Source: Mesorhizobium onobrychidis
Lineage (GTDB): Bacteria > Pseudomonadota > Alphaproteobacteria > Rhizobiales > Rhizobiaceae
Length of the DNA: 64,000 nt
NCBI RefSeq assembly: GCF_024707545.1
Contig: NZ_CP062229.1
Coordinates: forward strand, 4,879,501 to 4,943,500
Direction of reading: 5' to 3'
The notes beneath the pieces were generated by a model. That model was given only the letters and a program-made list of their open reading frames with translations, searched no databases and had not been told where the DNA came from. How positions within the stretch are numbered: position 1 is the first letter of the stretch; each line of letters begins with the position of its first letter. Shown piece by piece: positions 46,165 to 55,819 of this stretch. Both the position numbers and the translations under genes were made by a program.

Positions 46165-47418
46165 TTAGAGCGCGGAGGTGATCTGCAGCTCGTTGGCTCC
46201 GTCGAGCCCGTAGATGTCGTCGCGGAACTGCACGACGCCAGGCCCCGTCGACCAGGCCGAGATGTAGAGGAAAAAGACCGGCACCGGATTGGTGACCTGC
46301 ACCGGGATGTTCTCGCCGCTCTTGATCGCCGCCTCGAAATGCTGGCGGCTCCAGCCCGGCGTGTCGCGCAGGATCCAGGTGACGAGGTCGCGTACGTTCT
46401 GGACGCGCACGCAGCCCGAGGAATCGAAGCGCATCATCTTGCCGAACAGGCTTTGTTGCGGCGTGTCGTGCATGTAGACGCCGTCCGGGCTCGGGAAATT
46501 GATCTTGACCGAAGCCATCGCATTGCCGGCGCCCGGATCCTGGCGGAAGCGGTATTTCTCCGCGTCGTCGGTCGACCAGTCGACGGTCAGCGGATCGACC
46601 TCGCTGCCGTCCGGTGCGAACAGACGGATGTTGCTGTCCTTGAGATAGTTGGGGTCCTTCCGCATCAGCGGAATGATGTCCTTGCGCACGATCGAGACTG
46701 GCGCGTTCCAATAGGGATTGACGATGATCTCGTTGATCTTGGAATCGACGATCGGAGTCTGGCGGTCGATCTTGCCGACAACGGCGGTGTGGCGCAGCAC
46801 GACGCGGTCGTTCTCGACCGCCTCAATCTGGGCGCCCGGGATGTCGACCAATACATAACGGTTGCCCAGCGTGCCGGCGCGCTCGTGCAGCCGCTGCAGA
46901 TTGGTCTGTAGCTGGCCAAGCCGGACCTGCGCCGAAACATTCATCGCCGCATACGAATATTGGCCCAGTGTCCCGTCGGAAGGCAGGCCATGGCGCGCCT
47001 GGAAGCGCTTGACCGCCGCATCGACATAGGAATCGAAGGCCTCTGAAAGGCCGGCGCTCTGCGCCAGGTCGCCCGAAATCATCAAGCGCCTGCGCAATGG
47101 CACCACGTCGGGATCGATGACGCCGAGCTGCAATTTCTTGGTGTCCGGGACCGGCTCCCAGCCGCCCTGCGCGACAATATTCTGATACTGCGCGATCGCC
47201 TGCTCGGTGTACGCAACGGTCTGCAGGCTGACGATCGGCAGCGTCGAGGCCACCTTGCCGCCCTGGCTGGCGCGGGCGTCGAACTGGTCGTCCCAGTTGC
47301 CGCGGCCCGAGGATTTCAGGATATCCGCGATCACGTCCTGCGCGCTGGCGCCACCGGCAATCATCGTCGCGGCCAACGCGGAGGCTCCGGAAAGGAAGAA
47401 ACGGCGACTGGTTCTCAT
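46165..47418 (-). CDS. L,D-transpeptidase family protein (YcbB-like)
   Basis: The 417-aa product starts at ATG 47418 with a twin-arginine-type signal (MRTSRRFFLSGASALAATMI). It has a peptidoglycan-binding segment (AAVKRFQARHGLPSDGTLGQ) and a YkuD catalytic domain with YMHDTPQQSLFG...SSGCVRVQNVRDL (catalytic Cys). It makes 3-3 peptide cross-links or attaches proteins in the periplasm. The divergent-function neighbour at 47769-48284 is an LdtR-type regulator. Confidence 0.93.
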   Translation of the reverse strand: MRTSRRFFLSGASALAATMIAGGASAQDVIADILKSSGRGNWDDQFDARASQGGKVASTLPIVSLQTVAYTEQAIAQYQNIVAQGGWEPVPDTKKLQLGVIDPDVVPLRRRLMISGDLAQSAGLSEAFDSYVDAAVKRFQARHGLPSDGTLGQYSYAAMNVSAQVRLGQLQTNLQRLHERAGTLGNRYVLVDIPGAQIEAVENDRVVLRHTAVVGKIDRQTPIVDSKINEIIVNPYWNAPVSIVRKDIIPLMRKDPNYLKDSNIRLFAPDGSEVDPLTVDWSTDDAEKYRFRQDPGAGNAMASVKINFPSPDGVYMHDTPQQSLFGKMMRFDSSGCVRVQNVRDLVTWILRDTPGWSRQHFEAAIKSGENIPVQVTNPVPVFFLYISAWSTGPGVVQFRDDIYGLDGANELQITSAL

Positions 47419-47683
47419 GTACGCTCCAGATATTCCTGTAACAATTTTTTCACCGGGCGATCGCGCCCGCACTCTAGGGTTGGCATCCTTAACAATTAGC
47501 CAACCATGGCCCCCATTGCTTCTGTGCGAGAACGCGCCGGGCGCGACGCGCGTTCAGAGAGACGGTTGGCAGGGAGACGGTTGGCTCTCGCCGCAACATC
47601 ACCCGCATTCTCGCTTTCACCGGGAATATGGCGGCAACGTGACCCTGACCGCGATTTGGATCGGCTGGCGTGACGAAACGGAA

Positions 47684-47713
47684 AGACCGGTGCTTTTCGG
47701 CACCGGTCTTTAG
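47684..47713 (-). terminator. terminator hairpin after ldtR
   Basis: A 12-bp perfect stem AAAGACCGGTGC/GCACCGGTCTTT with a 6-base loop lies between ldtR and the L,D-transpeptidase gene. It has A/T ends on both sides and may act in either direction. Confidence 0.8.
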
Positions 47714-47768
47714 GTCGCTCCCCGGCCGCGCTTCTGTGGCGCGGTTCCCCTTCATGTCGGGGATTTGC

Positions 47769-48284
47769 TTACATCCGATAAGCGATGGTGTCGTTCCAGA
47801 AGCGGTCGAGGCGCTGCAGGGCGCGGTTCATCTGCTTGAATTCTTCCGTGTTGATGCCGCCGACCTGCTCGATCGAGCCGACATGGCGCTCATAGAGGCC
47901 GGCGACGACTTCCGCCACCTCACTGCCCTTCGGCGTCAGCGAGACCCGCACCGAACGGCGGTCGATGCGCGAGCGCTGGTGGTTGATGAAGCCGAGATCG
48001 ACCAGCTTCTTCAGATTGTAGGAGACGTTCGAGCCGAGATAGTAGCCGCGCGAGCGCAGTTCGCCGGCCGTCAGCTCCGAATTGCCGATGTTGAAGAGCA
48101 GCAGCGCCTGGATGGCGTTGATGTCGGAACGGCCGTTGCGGTCGAATTCGTCCTTGATCACGTCAAGCAGACGGCGGTGCAGGCGCTCCACCAGTTGCAG
48201 CGACTCCATGTACAGCGAACGGATCGCCTCGCGACGGTCATCGGATACATTGGCGGTCTTCGCCGCCGGACGGGAATTGATCAT
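47769..48284 (-). CDS. ldtR: MarR-family regulator, LdtR-like
   Basis: The 171-aa protein has a winged HTH (ALLLFNIGNSELTAGELRSR then GYYLGSNVSYNLKKLVDLGF) and the wing INHQRSRIDRRSVRVSLTPK. It matches the LdtR group of rhizobial MarR regulators that control L,D-transpeptidases and motility genes. The target gene is the neighbour. The start ATG 48284 has GAGAGG upstream. The 200-bp A/T-rich region upstream probably carries its promoter. Confidence 0.88.
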   Translation of the reverse strand: MINSRPAAKTANVSDDRREAIRSLYMESLQLVERLHRRLLDVIKDEFDRNGRSDINAIQALLLFNIGNSELTAGELRSRGYYLGSNVSYNLKKLVDLGFINHQRSRIDRRSVRVSLTPKGSEVAEVVAGLYERHVGSIEQVGGINTEEFKQMNRALQRLDRFWNDTIAYRM

Positions 48285-48520
48285 TGTCTTTGCCTCTCGT
48301 TTGTCGCCTGGTGATTTTTTGTTTTTCACCTTGATCGCGACACTATCGAATACTCATAAAATTCGACTTAAACGCTAGGGCTAACAAGAGCTTACCTGTA
48401 ATAGGTTTCGAAAGAGGCTTAACGAAGGGTCACCCGAACAAGGATGATTAACCTAAAGATTTAGCCAATGATTCCGGGCGGAAATTTGCCCGTCCAACCG
48501 GGCGCGCGGCTATTCTTGTC

Positions 48521-48539
48521 GAGCATCGGTCCGATGCTC
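48521..48539. promoter_or_regulatory. 19-bp palindrome at the end of the DUF6163 gene
   Basis: GAGCATCGGTCCGATGCTC is a perfect palindrome (odd centre) starting at the stop codon of the DUF6163 gene. There is no T-tract. A hairpin around GGGCGG/CCGCCC lies farther on. Confidence 0.45.
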
Positions 48540-48961
48540 TATTGCCGGGCCTGACGCTTCTGCATCCAGATCGCCACGCGAAAGACGATATAGAGCAGCG
48601 CCACCGCCGCATGCGAGGCGACGATCAGCGGCCGGTGACCGAAGAGCTCGGGAAAGCCGGCATACATGATGGTCTCGGTCGCAGCGCAGATGAACCAGAT
48701 CACCGGCCCCCAGGAGGCCAGCATCCACAGACCGGCGGCGGCGAAGGGGAAGAAGACGGCGAGCGTCACCGCCGCCACCTGCCAATGCACCGGCATCAGG
48801 TCGAAGCGCCACAAAGGACCGGGGTAGAAGCCGATCAGCCGGATCCAGTACAAAATCCCGAACAACAGGCAGTAGGCTGATACGACGCGCTGGAACCAGG
48901 CGAAGATGACCTCGACCGTCGAGGGCTGGAGCACGACGCGTCTCGACGTGACTTCGCTCAC
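48539..48961 (-). CDS. DUF6163 family membrane protein
   Basis: The 140-aa product begins at GTG 48961, overlapping the upstream stop as GTGA. Four helices (VSAYCLLFGILYWIRLIGFY; VAAVTLAVFFPFAAAGLWML; SWGPVIWFICAATETIMYAG; ASHAAVALLYIVFRVAIWMQ) with the conserved GFYPGPLWRFDLMP loop match DUF6163. Role unknown. It is co-transcribed with the hydratase gene. Confidence 0.8.
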   Translation of the reverse strand: MSEVTSRRVVLQPSTVEVIFAWFQRVVSAYCLLFGILYWIRLIGFYPGPLWRFDLMPVHWQVAAVTLAVFFPFAAAGLWMLASWGPVIWFICAATETIMYAGFPELFGHRPLIVASHAAVALLYIVFRVAIWMQKRQARQ

Positions 48962-50001
48962 AGTTCGAGTTCCCGTTCGCCGAGCGGAGCGAAATAGGCA
49001 TCGACGTCGGCAGCGCCTACGTCGTCGATGCCTGCCGGCCGCCATTGCGGCGTTGAGCCCTTGTCGATGATGGCGGCGCGGATGCCTTCGTAGAAATCGT
49101 GGCCGGCAAGCATGCGGTTGAGGATACGGAATTCCATCCGCATGCACTCGTCCATCGACAGCGTCAGCCCGGCGCTGATCTCGCGCCAGGCGACATGCAG
49201 GCTGGTCGGCGAGCGGGTGCGGATCGTCGCCAGCGTCTTTGCCGCGAAGGCGTCGGTTGGTGCGGCGCGCTCCAGGCTGCCGATGACGTCACCCAGCGAC
49301 GGTTGTGCGAAATGGCGGGCGATCGCTTCCAGCGTCGGACTGTCCGTCTCGCGCCGGGCCGGGATGGAAAAGCCGCGCAGCGCCGATTCCGGGTCGCCGC
49401 TCGCCACCAGCCGGTCGAGAAAACCGGCCTGGTCCTGCGCCTTGATCGTGTGCGTCGCCAGGCCCGACCACAAGGCGTCGCCATAACGGATGCGGTTGCC
49501 GGTCAGGGCCAGATACATGCCGAAGCTGCCGCCAAGGTTCGGCAGGAGATGACTGGCGCCGACATCCGGGAAAAAGCCGATGCCGACTTCCGGCATGGCG
49601 AACTGGGCGTTCTCGGTCAGCACCCGATGCGAGCCGTGGAACGAGATGCCGACGCCGCCGCCCATGACGATGCCGTCGATCAGCGCGACATAGGGTTTTT
49701 CGAACGGCGCGATGCGGGCGTTCAGCCGGTATTCGTCGGCGAAGAAATCGACCGGCGGCTTTCCGGCCCGGCCGGCCTCATAAATGTGGAGGATATCGCC
49801 GCCGGCCGAAAACGCCCTGCCCTCGGCCTTGACGACGACAACATCGACGCCGTCGTCGCGCTCCCAGGCGCGCAGCGCCTTGTCGAGCGCGTTGACCATG
49901 CGATGGTTGACGGCATTGAGCGCCTGCGGCCGCGTCAGCGTGACGATGCCGGCCCTGCCCGATCGTTCGAAGCGGATCTCGTTGCCGCCGCCAAAATCCA
50001 T
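48958..50001 (-). CDS. 3-hydroxyisobutyryl-CoA hydrolase (enoyl-CoA hydratase family)
   Basis: The 347-aa crotonase-fold protein has the HIBCH length and motifs: RPQALNAVNHRMVNALDKAL, GRAFSAGGDILHIYEAG, YVALIDGIVMGGGVGISFHG and FAMPEVGIGFFPDVGASHLL (catalytic Glu and Asp). It hydrolyses the valine-breakdown intermediate. An enoyl-CoA hydratase role is the alternative, but the length favours the hydrolase. Confidence 0.9.
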   Translation of the reverse strand: MDFGGGNEIRFERSGRAGIVTLTRPQALNAVNHRMVNALDKALRAWERDDGVDVVVVKAEGRAFSAGGDILHIYEAGRAGKPPVDFFADEYRLNARIAPFEKPYVALIDGIVMGGGVGISFHGSHRVLTENAQFAMPEVGIGFFPDVGASHLLPNLGGSFGMYLALTGNRIRYGDALWSGLATHTIKAQDQAGFLDRLVASGDPESALRGFSIPARRETDSPTLEAIARHFAQPSLGDVIGSLERAAPTDAFAAKTLATIRTRSPTSLHVAWREISAGLTLSMDECMRMEFRILNRMLAGHDFYEGIRAAIIDKGSTPQWRPAGIDDVGAADVDAYFAPLGERELEL

Positions 50002-50160
50002 CGCCTAAGAATCCCTCCCCGCGCCGCCGGGACTGAAGTGCTAAAGCGTGGCGCATGGCTGCGTCAATGCCAAGGGCAATCCTGCCGCCTTGGCCACCGC
50101 CGGCGGCCGATGCTAGAACGGACCATCTTGATGACGGGCTTTCAAACCGGACGTTGAGCC

Positions 50161-50979
50161 ATGCTTGGATTTTCGCGTCTTGCCCTATTGGCGATCGGCC
50201 TGATGGTATGCGCGACCGCTCGTCCCGCATTGGCCGCGGACGACCTCTATCGCGCGAAGACCATCGTCACCGGCGAGGGAGAAGAAAACCGCCGGATCGG
50301 CTTCAAGGCCTGCCTGGATGCGGTTCTGGTCAGGGTCTCCGGCGATCAGCGGCTGCCGAAAAAGCCTGAAATGGCGGCGCTGCGCGACAAGGCCGGCAGC
50401 TTCGTTGCCGAGTTCCGCTACCGCGACCGGATGGAAGGCATTCCGATTCACGACGAGCAAGGCACGCATGACCGGCCGCACGATCTTACCTGCCTCTACA
50501 GGCCTGGTGTGATCGACCCGGTACTGGCCTCGCTCGGCAGCAAGCCGTGGCTTGCCGAGCGGCCGCGGCTGGCGATCTTTCTCGCAACGGAGCGAGGTAC
50601 CAGGCATTTCGCGCTGGCCGCCGACGATGAGCGCGGCGCACCGATGCGCGAATCGTTCGTGAATGCTGCCGACCCGCTGGCGATGCGGATCGCATTTCCC
50701 AAGGCGTCGCTGCTCTCAGAATCCGGGCTGGACGACAAGGCGCTGCACGAGACGGATATGGCGGCTCTGGACAAGGCCGCCAAACAGGCCGGCGCCGACC
50801 AGGCGCTTGCCGGCAGCATCGTCTGGAGCGACAAGGAATTGGGCTGGATCGCCGACTGGCGGCTGGCCACGGGCGGCAGGACCTACAGCTGGCAGGTGCG
50901 CGGCGTCAGCTTCGACGAGGCGTTCCGCGTCGCCATGCGGGGAGCGGCGCAGGTCCTGTCCGGCAACGGTCAGCCATAG
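50161..50979 (+). CDS. DUF2066 domain-containing exported protein
   Basis: The 272-aa product begins with a signal peptide (MLGFSRLALLAIGLMVCATA, cleaved near ALAA). DUF2066 motifs are AKTIVTGEGEENRRIGFKAC and LDAVLVRVSGDQRLP, later WIADWRLATGGRTYSWQVRG. It is envelope-associated with unknown function. The TAG stop is inside the left arm of the following inverted repeat. Confidence 0.85.
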   Translation: MLGFSRLALLAIGLMVCATARPALAADDLYRAKTIVTGEGEENRRIGFKACLDAVLVRVSGDQRLPKKPEMAALRDKAGSFVAEFRYRDRMEGIPIHDEQGTHDRPHDLTCLYRPGVIDPVLASLGSKPWLAERPRLAIFLATERGTRHFALAADDERGAPMRESFVNAADPLAMRIAFPKASLLSESGLDDKALHETDMAALDKAAKQAGADQALAGSIVWSDKELGWIADWRLATGGRTYSWQVRGVSFDEAFRVAMRGAAQVLSGNGQP

Positions 50980-51145
50980 GTATGCCGAGTTTCAGGTGAT
51001 GCCGGCCTGCAAACGGCGGTTTCCTGCGCTTCCAGTACTCGCGTACCTAAACGTACGCTCCGTTCCGGTTCTCGGAACCCACCTGTTTGGTCGCTTCGCG
51101 CCCGTCTTCGACTCCGGCTCGGCTTGACCTGAAACTCGGCATACC
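50979..51145. repeat. 167-bp unit with 19-bp perfect terminal inverted repeats
   Basis: GGTATGCCGAGTTTCAGGT (50979-50997) is the exact reverse complement of 51127-51145. The internal part has no gene. It contains GTTCTCGGAACC-type small palindromes. The form is MITE-like or a long hairpin between DUF2066 and hemB. Confidence 0.8.
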
Positions 51146-51232
51146 CCCTCCCTTACGACGCTGGCACAATCGTGCCGCATTGGTCAGCGGCGGGGGCTCG
51201 TGGTAAAAGCCACCCGATCCGGAGTTTTGGCG

Positions 51233-52264
51233 ATGAACAAATTCACCCCAGCAAAGCCTGCCGGCGCGCGCAGCGTCGACGAGATCACCGGCAGCCGCCG
51301 TTTGCGCCGCATGCGCAAGGCCGATTGGTCGCGCCGCCTCGTCCAGGAGAACCGGCTCTCCGTCGACGACCTGATCTGGCCTATCTTCGTCGTCGACGGG
51401 AAAAACATCCGCGAGCCGATCGCCGCCATGCCCGGCGTCTTCCGCCTGTCGCTCGACCTTGCCGTCAAGGAGGCCGAGCGCGCGGCAAAGCTCGGCATTC
51501 CGGCGATCGCCACCTTCCCCAATGTCGAGCTCGGCCTGCGCGACCAGACCGGTTCGCACATCCTCGATCCGGAAAACGTCATCAACCGCGCCACGCGCGC
51601 CATCAAGCACGCGGTGCCCGAGATCGGCATCATCACCGACGCGGCGCTCGATCCCTTCACCTCGCACGGCCACGACGGCATCTTGCGTGACGGCATCATC
51701 GTCAACGACCAGACCGTGGAGCAGGTCACGGCGGCTGCCGTCATCCAGGCCGCGGCCGGCGCCGATATCATTGCCCCGTCCGACATGATGGATGGCCGCA
51801 TCGGCGCCATCCGCGATGCGCTCGACGCCAATGGTTTTCAGGATGTGGCGATCATGTCCTACGCTACGAAATTCGCTTCCGCCTTCTATGGACCTTATCG
51901 CGAGGCGGTCGGCACCGCCGGGCTGCTCAAGGGCGACAAGAAGACCTATTATCTCGACCACGCCAATTCCGATGAGGCCGTGCGCGAGGCCGAGCAGGAC
52001 CTCGCCGAGGGCGCCGACATGCTGATGGTCAAGCCCGGCCTGCCCTATCTCGACATCATCCGCAGGCTGAAGGACGAATTCCGGATGCCGACCTTCGCCT
52101 ATCAGGTGTCGGGCGAATATTCGATGATCAAGGCGGCTGCCGCCAATGGCTGGATCGACGGCGACAAGGCGATGCTGGAATCGCTGCTCGCCTTCAAGCG
52201 CGCCGGCTGCGACGGCATCCTCACCTATTTCGCGCCCGAAGTGGCGGCGATGCTGAAGGGATGA
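51233..52264 (+). CDS. hemB: delta-aminolevulinic acid dehydratase (porphobilinogen synthase)
   Basis: The 343-aa product starts MNKFTPAKPAGARSVDEITG (ATG 51233). The Schiff-base lysine is in DMLMVKPGLPYLDIIRRL and the second lysine in SYATKFASAFYGPYR. The metal/allosteric region (ALDPFTSHGHDGI) has Asp rather than a Cys-rich zinc site, fitting the Mg-dependent type. It makes porphobilinogen for haem. Confidence 0.96.
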   Translation: MNKFTPAKPAGARSVDEITGSRRLRRMRKADWSRRLVQENRLSVDDLIWPIFVVDGKNIREPIAAMPGVFRLSLDLAVKEAERAAKLGIPAIATFPNVELGLRDQTGSHILDPENVINRATRAIKHAVPEIGIITDAALDPFTSHGHDGILRDGIIVNDQTVEQVTAAAVIQAAAGADIIAPSDMMDGRIGAIRDALDANGFQDVAIMSYATKFASAFYGPYREAVGTAGLLKGDKKTYYLDHANSDEAVREAEQDLAEGADMLMVKPGLPYLDIIRRLKDEFRMPTFAYQVSGEYSMIKAAAANGWIDGDKAMLESLLAFKRAGCDGILTYFAPEVAAMLKG

Positions 52265-52787
52265 TGCGCATCTGTAGCGCCTAGATCGGGTAACATTCCT
52301 TCGTCCAAAGCGCGACATGGCCGCCGCAGGGCAATTGCTTCAGGTTTGCGCTGCCCCTCATTGCCCTGCCGGGCCCCGGTATAGTGACGGGGAGAAAGAC
52401 GCCTTCGCAAAGGATTTTGCCAATCTCCAACGTTGCAGAAAGCGAGCCGAAGTTGCGACCAGCCCCCCTCGCCCCGTCACTATACGGGGAGAAGGTGCCG
52501 GCAGGCGGATGAGGGGCGGCGCCGACATCGACAATTGCTCATTCCAACACGAGTCGAAGCTTCTTTTACTGAATTCCTAAAGCGCGTCGCGTTTGACCGG
52601 CCTCATGCGACGCGCTTTAGGTTGTTGTTTTATGCATGTCGTCATCGCAAAACCGCTGCACACTTTTGCGCGACATGCATTAGCGGCCGCCGGCCACCTT
52701 CGCTCCTAAAATACCGCTTGCAAAATGCAATCAGTCTGGGCTAAATCAACTGCTTGCATTTCGCAACTGGTTCAGAGCGAGGTACTC
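52265..52787. repeat. intergenic repeat cluster (inverted pair plus copy A2)
   Basis: There is no gene here. An imperfect inverted pair joins 52353-52396 and 52469-52519 (CCGTCACTATA and TGCCGGCAGG...GATGAGGGG modules). Copy A2 of the dispersed repeat lies at 52579-52685 and begins AAAGCGCGTCGCG. The promoter for the next gene probably lies right of 52700. Confidence 0.7.
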
Positions 52788-53432
52788 ATGTCCAAGCTTC
52801 GTGTCAACGCATTCACCCTGTCTATCGACGGCTTCGGCGCCGGTCCCGACCAGGACCTGAAAGAGCCGCTGGGCGTCGGCGGGGAAGCCCTGCACAAATG
52901 GATGTTGGGCACCCGAACCTTCCGCAAAATGTCCGACGAAGATGACGGGACCACGGATACGGACGACGCGTTCGTGGCGCGCAGCTTCGAAAATATCGGG
53001 GCGTGGATAATGGGTCGCAATATGTTCGGACCGATCCGCGGACCCTGGAAGGACGAGAGCTGGAAAGGCTGGTGGGGAGACAATCCGCCCTACCATGTAC
53101 CGGTCTTCGTGCTCACCCACCATCGGCGGGATCCTATCGTCATGGAGGGCGGCACGACCTTCTATTTCGTGACCGACGGCATCCACTCAGCGCTGGAAAA
53201 GGCGAAAGCAGCGGCTGACGGCAAGGATGTGCGGCTCGGCGGCGGGGTCGCCACGATCCGGCAATATCTCCAGGAAAAGCTCATCGACGACATGCATCTG
53301 GCGATATCGCCGATGCTGCTCGGCTCAGGCGAGAACCTTTTTGCCGGTATCGACATGCTAAAGCTCGGCTACCGGTGCAGCGAGCAGATCGCGACGCCGA
53401 ATGCTATGCATGTCATCATCAAGCGCGCGTAG
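52788..53432 (+). CDS. dihydrofolate reductase family protein
   Basis: This 214-aa RibD C-terminal-domain protein has MSKLRVNAFTLSIDGFGAGP, IMGRNMFGPIRGPW and VRLGGGVATIRQYLQEKLID with MHLAISPMLLGSGENLF. It uses NAD(P)H. Its substrate is unknown and it does not replace FolA. AGCGAGG lies upstream of the ATG 52788. Confidence 0.88.
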   Translation: MSKLRVNAFTLSIDGFGAGPDQDLKEPLGVGGEALHKWMLGTRTFRKMSDEDDGTTDTDDAFVARSFENIGAWIMGRNMFGPIRGPWKDESWKGWWGDNPPYHVPVFVLTHHRRDPIVMEGGTTFYFVTDGIHSALEKAKAAADGKDVRLGGGVATIRQYLQEKLIDDMHLAISPMLLGSGENLFAGIDMLKLGYRCSEQIATPNAMHVIIKRA

Positions 53433-53468
53433 TTCTCACTGCGGGCGCAGCCCTCTGCGCCGCGATCC

Positions 53469-53521
53469 TTCGCGCCCCTCTGTCCTGCCGGACAGTCCGG
53501 CAGGACAGAGGGGGGCGCGAA
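53469..53521. repeat. 53-bp palindrome between reductase and ppk2 genes
   Basis: TTCGCGCCCCTCTGTCCTGC and its inverted copy enclose TCCGGCAGGACAGA with near-perfect symmetry. It lies between convergent genes and may act as a bidirectional terminator or belong to the same palindrome family as 35180-35340. Confidence 0.75.
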
Positions 53522-53560
53522 GGAATGCCGCCCGTCCGGGCCTTTAGCAGTCCCAGATGA

Positions 53561-54481
53561 TTAATACTTCTCCGGCACATAGAGCTCGCGCGGCAGCACC
53601 TGGCGCTCGTATTCGGGATTGAAGACGCGGTCGGGCAGCGTGATCTCCTCGTGTGGCACCTCCTGATAAGGCATCTGCTTGAGGAGATGGTCGATGCAGT
53701 TCAGCCGCGCCCGCTTCTTGTCGTTGCCCTCGACGATGAACCAGGGCGCTTCGGGAATGTTGGTGCGGGCGAAGGTCTCTTCCTTGGCCTTGGTGTACTG
53801 CTCCCAGCGCACGCGCGACTGCAGGTCCATCGGCGACAGCTTCCACTGCTTCATCGGATCATGGATGCGCATCTGGAAACGCATCTGCTGCTCCTCGTCG
53901 GTAATGGAGAACCAGTATTTGACCAGCGTGATGCCGGAGCGGACCAGCATGCGCTCGAACTCCGGCACGTCGCGAAAAAACTCCTCGACCTGATCCGGTT
54001 CGGCAAATCCCATCACCCTTTCGACGCCGGAGCGGTTGTACCAGGAGCGGTCGAACAGGACGATCTCGCCGCCTGCCGGCAGATGCGGCACGTAGCGCTG
54101 GAAATACCACTGCGACTTCTCGCGCTCGGTCGGCGCCGGCAAAGCAACGACGCGGCAGATGCGCGGATTGAGCCGCTGGGTGATGCGCTTGATGACGCCG
54201 CCCTTGCCGGCCGAGTCGCGGCCCTCGAAAACCACAACCAGTTTCTTCTTGGTGTAAGCCACCCAGGACTGCAGCTTGATCAATTCGGATTGCAGCGTGA
54301 TCAGGTCGCGAAAATATTGCTGGCGATCCATCGAGGGCGGATGCGCGTTCTTGTAGATCTTGGCGATTTCCAGCGACAGCGCCGGTTCCGACATTTCCAG
54401 CTCGTAGTCTTCGTCGAGCGTGTCGGCGAGCTCCGCCTCCAGCCAGTCCTTGGCGGGAGAATTCTGTTTTGCTTCGGTCAT
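53561..54481 (-). CDS. ppk2: polyphosphate kinase 2
   Basis: The 306-aa product contains Walker A FEGRDSAGKGGVIKRI, Walker B VLFDRSWYNRSGVERVMGFA and lid NPRICRVVALPAPTEREKSQ. PPK2 enzymes transfer phosphate between polyP and GDP or ADP. The first 55 residues are a charged extension typical of class I. Length and motifs are complete. Confidence 0.95.
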   Translation of the reverse strand: MTEAKQNSPAKDWLEAELADTLDEDYELEMSEPALSLEIAKIYKNAHPPSMDRQQYFRDLITLQSELIKLQSWVAYTKKKLVVVFEGRDSAGKGGVIKRITQRLNPRICRVVALPAPTEREKSQWYFQRYVPHLPAGGEIVLFDRSWYNRSGVERVMGFAEPDQVEEFFRDVPEFERMLVRSGITLVKYWFSITDEEQQMRFQMRIHDPMKQWKLSPMDLQSRVRWEQYTKAKEETFARTNIPEAPWFIVEGNDKKRARLNCIDHLLKQMPYQEVPHEEITLPDRVFNPEYERQVLPRELYVPEKY

Positions 54482-54739
54482 TTATGCTGCTCCGCGTGCA
54501 CGCCCGTGTCGGCGTCCGGCCTGCCGGCCAAGATCGAACACCTTGAGCCGACTTGCATACAGGCCGGCAATGACGGTTTTATTGCAGCCGGCCTGTGCGC
54601 CGGCCGCGCAAATCCGTGAGATGTGATCGATCAACCTCCATGGCATGCACGACAAGCGATGCGAATTGTCCTACAAATGCCAGGCTCCCTCGGGCTGCCT
54701 TCGAAGCAGCCCTTCTCAACGCAATTGCGAGGATCTGAC

Positions 54740-55783
54740 ATGGAATACCGCACACTCGGCCGTTCCGGCCTGAAGGTTTCGACGCTGACCATGGGTACCA
54801 TGACCTTCGGTGGCGCCGGCGCATTTTCGGCGGTCGGCAAGACCGATCTCGACGAGGCGCGCCGGATGATCGACCTCTGCATCGACGCCGGCATCAATCT
54901 CATCGACACCGCCAATGTCTATTCGAATGGGCTTTCGGAAGAGATCATCGGCGACGCGCTCGGCGGCAAGCGCAAGGGCGACGTGCTGATCGCCTCCAAG
55001 GCGCGCATGCGGATCGGCGACGGTCCCAACGATGAGGGCCTGTCGCGCTATCATCTGATCCGCGAGTGCGAGAAGAGCCTGAAGCGCCTCAGGACCGACG
55101 TCATCGACATCTATTTCCTGCACGAATGGGACGGCACGACGCCGCTCGAGGAGACCATCGCCGCGCTCGACACGCTCGTCAGCCAGGGCAAGGTCCGCTA
55201 TGTCGGCTGTTCCAACTATTCCGGCTGGCAAGTGATGAAGGCGCTGGGGATCAGCGACCGCCAGCACCAGCCGCGCTTCGTCACACAGCAGATCCACTAC
55301 ACGCTGGAAGCACGCGAAGCCGAATATGAACTGCTGCCGATCTCGGTCGACCAGGGGCTTGGCGTGCTGGTGTGGAGCCCGCTCGCCGGTGGACTGCTGT
55401 CCGGCAAATACAACCGCGACCAGGCCACCGCCCGCCAGCTCAGCGGCTGGTCTGAACCGCCGATCCGTGATGAGGACCGACTATGGCGGATCGTCGACGT
55501 GCTTGCCTATATCGGCAACAACCATGGCGTGTCGGCGGCGCAGGTGGCGCTTGCCTGGCTGCTCGGCCGGCCGGCCATCAGCTCGCTGGTCATCGGCGGC
55601 CGGACCGAAGCACAGTTCAAGGACAATATCGCCGCTGCAAGCCTGGTGCTGACCAGCGATGAGCGGGCACGCCTCGACGCAGTCAGCCGCCCGCCCGTTC
55701 TCTACCCCTATTGGCACCAGCAGTTCACGGCAAAAGAGCGGTTTGGTCCGGCCGATCTGGTTCTTGACCGTGAAGGTGTCTGA
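54740..55783 (+). CDS. aldo/keto reductase
   Basis: The 347-aa TIM barrel starts MEYRTLGRSGLKVSTLTMG (ATG 54740). The tetrad is present: Asp in INLIDTANVYSNG, Tyr in the same strand, Lys in VLIASKARM and His in YFLHEWDGTTPLEETI. NADP-binding motifs near the end (PAISSLVIGGRTEAQFKDNI). Substrate unknown. Confidence 0.92.
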   Translation: MEYRTLGRSGLKVSTLTMGTMTFGGAGAFSAVGKTDLDEARRMIDLCIDAGINLIDTANVYSNGLSEEIIGDALGGKRKGDVLIASKARMRIGDGPNDEGLSRYHLIRECEKSLKRLRTDVIDIYFLHEWDGTTPLEETIAALDTLVSQGKVRYVGCSNYSGWQVMKALGISDRQHQPRFVTQQIHYTLEAREAEYELLPISVDQGLGVLVWSPLAGGLLSGKYNRDQATARQLSGWSEPPIRDEDRLWRIVDVLAYIGNNHGVSAAQVALAWLLGRPAISSLVIGGRTEAQFKDNIAAASLVLTSDERARLDAVSRPPVLYPYWHQQFTAKERFGPADLVLDREGV

Positions 55784-55819
55784 CAACGGATCCGGATCAG
55801 GTCGAAGGTCGCTGCGGGC

